From Gymnorhina tibicen (taxonomy: Eukaryota > Chordata > Aves > Passeriformes > Artamidae), in contig VXAZ01007996.1 of assembly GCA_013399875.1 (NCBI GenBank), positions 930,001-994,000 of the forward strand: a DNA stretch of 64,000 nucleotides, given 5' to 3'. Below are positions 61,894 to 64,000 of the stretch, in pieces. Each line of letters starts with the position of its first letter. The first letter of the stretch is position 1. The notes beneath the pieces are model-generated. The model had not been told where the DNA came from. It saw nothing but the letters and a program-made list of their open reading frames with translations, and did no database searches. Made by a program: the position numbers and the translations under genes.

Positions 61894-64000
61894 CACAGTT
61901 TTCAGAATAGATGCCAAAACTTCAGAAAAAATGAACAAACAGATCAGAATTTGAACTCAGAGGTTTAGTCATAAAAGGTTTTCAATAACTATGGAATGAA
62001 AAGACAATATTTCTTGAATCAGCAACAATGTCTCCTTAATTAACACATGGGGGTTTTTTAATATGGTTTAGGAAGAACCTTATGATGAGATAATTCTCCT
62101 TTAATCCGATTGATTATCAGCTGGAAACAGTGTTGAAAATCAAGACCTGTTTGTTCTATTAAAATACCCCATAATCCCATTACTTGGCTTCTCTGCTACT
62201 ACTGTAGAATTGTGATGGAGCAGTGCACACACCAAAGCAGTGAACATGACAGGCCGCTCCGAAAGCCAGAGTCCCAGCTGATGGTGTTTGCAGTTTCTCC
62301 CCTTTTCTTTGAGCGTTCATGGCATCAACTACAGCTCTGCCTGTTCAAGAAGTTTTCCTGGTTTAATTTAATGCACAGTGAAATCTACAGCACTTGGTTT
62401 AGATGGATGGAGTTACCTGCTGGTAACACCAGTAAAGAAAGCTTTTTTGCATGTCTTCATCTGTCCTACAGTTTTAATGGCAGGCATAATTAATGTGAAA
62501 AACAACAATGCAGACTTTTAAACGTGATCCGGAAAGTCATTTATATGTAACTGTATTCTGAATATCGCTGAATAAACTGTATCCTAAATTGGGAGTAAAA
62601 GTAACCACTCGTGAAGGACTCCACACTCTGCGAGGGATATGGATGTGGAATTACCACTTTCTCCGAGCAGACACACCAAAGCCATCCCTGAGGAACATTT
62701 CTAAAGGCCATACTTTTGAACTCAGCAATGGCTGTAGACATGAGCAGTTGAGCTGTGTAACTTATTTTATAAATGGCAAAAAGACTAAGAATCTTCAGCC
62801 CCAAGTAAGGAAAAGAAGTAAGTTTCTGATGAACTCATTTTCATAGGAATTTCTGAGTTATTAATTTATGAAAAAGAAAAAACTGTTTGCAGACAAAATG
62901 TTAAGATAAAATGTAAATACTTTATAGTAAATTTAAAGCTGTAACAGATTACCTATACACTCACAGTGTAACCCCTCCAAGTTTCTGACTTGTTTAATTA
63001 TTCAGTAGAACACTATTTATAACAAAATAATGCAAACTTGTTTAAACATGTACAATGGTGGCATCTTGCCAGAATGAAATATAAGCATGATGTTCACAGA
63101 ATTGCAAAAATCCAAAGCAATTGAGATTAATATCATGTTTTCTGAACTTGATTACATTCTAATCTTTATGACTGGAGCTAGTCAGAGTTTTTTTCTTTTT
63201 TTTTCTTAAATTCTTTTAATTCTTAAAAAATTTTCTATAGTGAAAAAAAAAATTTAAGGTAATAGTTGTCGCTATCTGCAAGTTCCATGTCATCACCAAA
63301 ACAATGCTATTTCCTGTGATTTTTGAATTTGCCCTTTTTTTGCAGAGCTTCAATAAAGATCCAGTTAATACTGAAAATATCAGAATTATCTTCTTTCTAT
63401 AATTTAAAAGAATATTATTCAACACATTTATGCGATTTGTGACACTTGTCCATACCCACTTTTAATCTACTGTAAACAGACTGAATTAAAGTCATATGCC
63501 AACCCTGAAGTACAAATAGCACAAATTTCAAAATAATTGATTTCTGACAGCGCTTGCAGGAGTTAAGCAATGCTTTTTCAGACATCTAAAATAGCTCACT
63601 ACGGCACAGACACACTGTATTGAAGAAAAGCTGAAAATGTACTGACTGCCCAGTCAATATTAATTTAAAATTGAGGTTTAGATCTTTGCTAAAAGTGAAA
63701 AAAAATTAACTTAATTTTTAGAACTCCTTTTATCCCTTGGGATATCCTTCTTCCTCAACCCAAATCACCATATTCTTAGCATATTTCAAGGCCTCAATCC
63801 AACACTTTTGCAGAGAAACTCAGTATGTTGGGAATTAAAATGAGCAGTGAAATACTGTACTGACTCCTTGGCAATTAGACATAGCAGAGTTTGCTTTCCA
63901 TCTTGTGGGTGGACTTATAAATTCAGCCCTGCTCGGGTTTCCGACAGGGACCTTGGAAGGGAGGTTACCAAACACTTTGCTCTTCCATCTGAGGTGGTCT
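61894..64000. other. 5' flank segment, nothing recognised
   Basis: AT-rich flanking sequence to the right edge. It has T- and A-runs (about 63187-63205 and 63242-63251). No gene or named repeat. Confidence 0.5.

Noticed and set aside
1..64000. CRISPR arrays, operons, integrases or endogenous retroviral genes
   Set aside because: No regular spaced repeats, no bacterial-style gene packing, and no LTR or viral protein motifs were seen. The content is vertebrate intron, promoter and flank.

Overview
This is vertebrate nuclear DNA, almost certainly from a bird and probably from a songbird (passerine). The protein evidence is three coding exons of GFRA1 (GDNF family receptor alpha-1) on the minus strand, with a bird-like sequence. 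The repeat evidence is several CR1 LINE fragments plus two copies of a tRNA-Ile-derived SINE with a CR1-type tail. That architecture matches TguSINE1, which is known from passerines. No bacterial-style operons, CRISPR arrays or viral genes were seen. Nearly all longer open frames in the window are chance frames in introns or in GC-rich promoter DNA.

Layout, read in the direction of GFRA1 transcription (high to low coordinates). Positions 56,111-64,000 are 5' flanking DNA with one tRNA-SINE, a G/T-rich tract and one weak exon-like segment. Positions about 55,290-56,110 are a CpG island, the likely promoter and first-exon region, interrupted by an 87-base assembly gap. The start-codon exon is 55,115-55,076 (signal peptide). 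After a 1.08-kb intron comes exon 2 (53,993-53,691), which carries an eight-cysteine domain. After a 1.2-kb intron comes exon 3 (52,475-52,392). The remaining 52.4 kb (1-52,391) is one very large intron that runs off the left edge. The three exons join in frame into the first 142 residues of the receptor. The rest of the protein (domains 2 and 3 and the GPI-anchor signal) lies outside the window.

The large intron is mostly AT-rich unique sequence. It holds CR1 fragments on both strands, an inverted SINE/CR1 pair, an ancient L2-like LINE fragment next to a MIR-like SINE, a 130-base stretch made only of A and C, a perfect 22-bp-arm hairpin, a 30-bp near-perfect palindrome, and two short GC/CpG-rich patches that could be intronic regulatory elements. 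GFRA1 is the only gene supported here, and I saw no clear sign of a new biological system. The most useful leads are the structured intronic elements, the possible upstream AUGs in the leader, and the GC-rich intronic patches.
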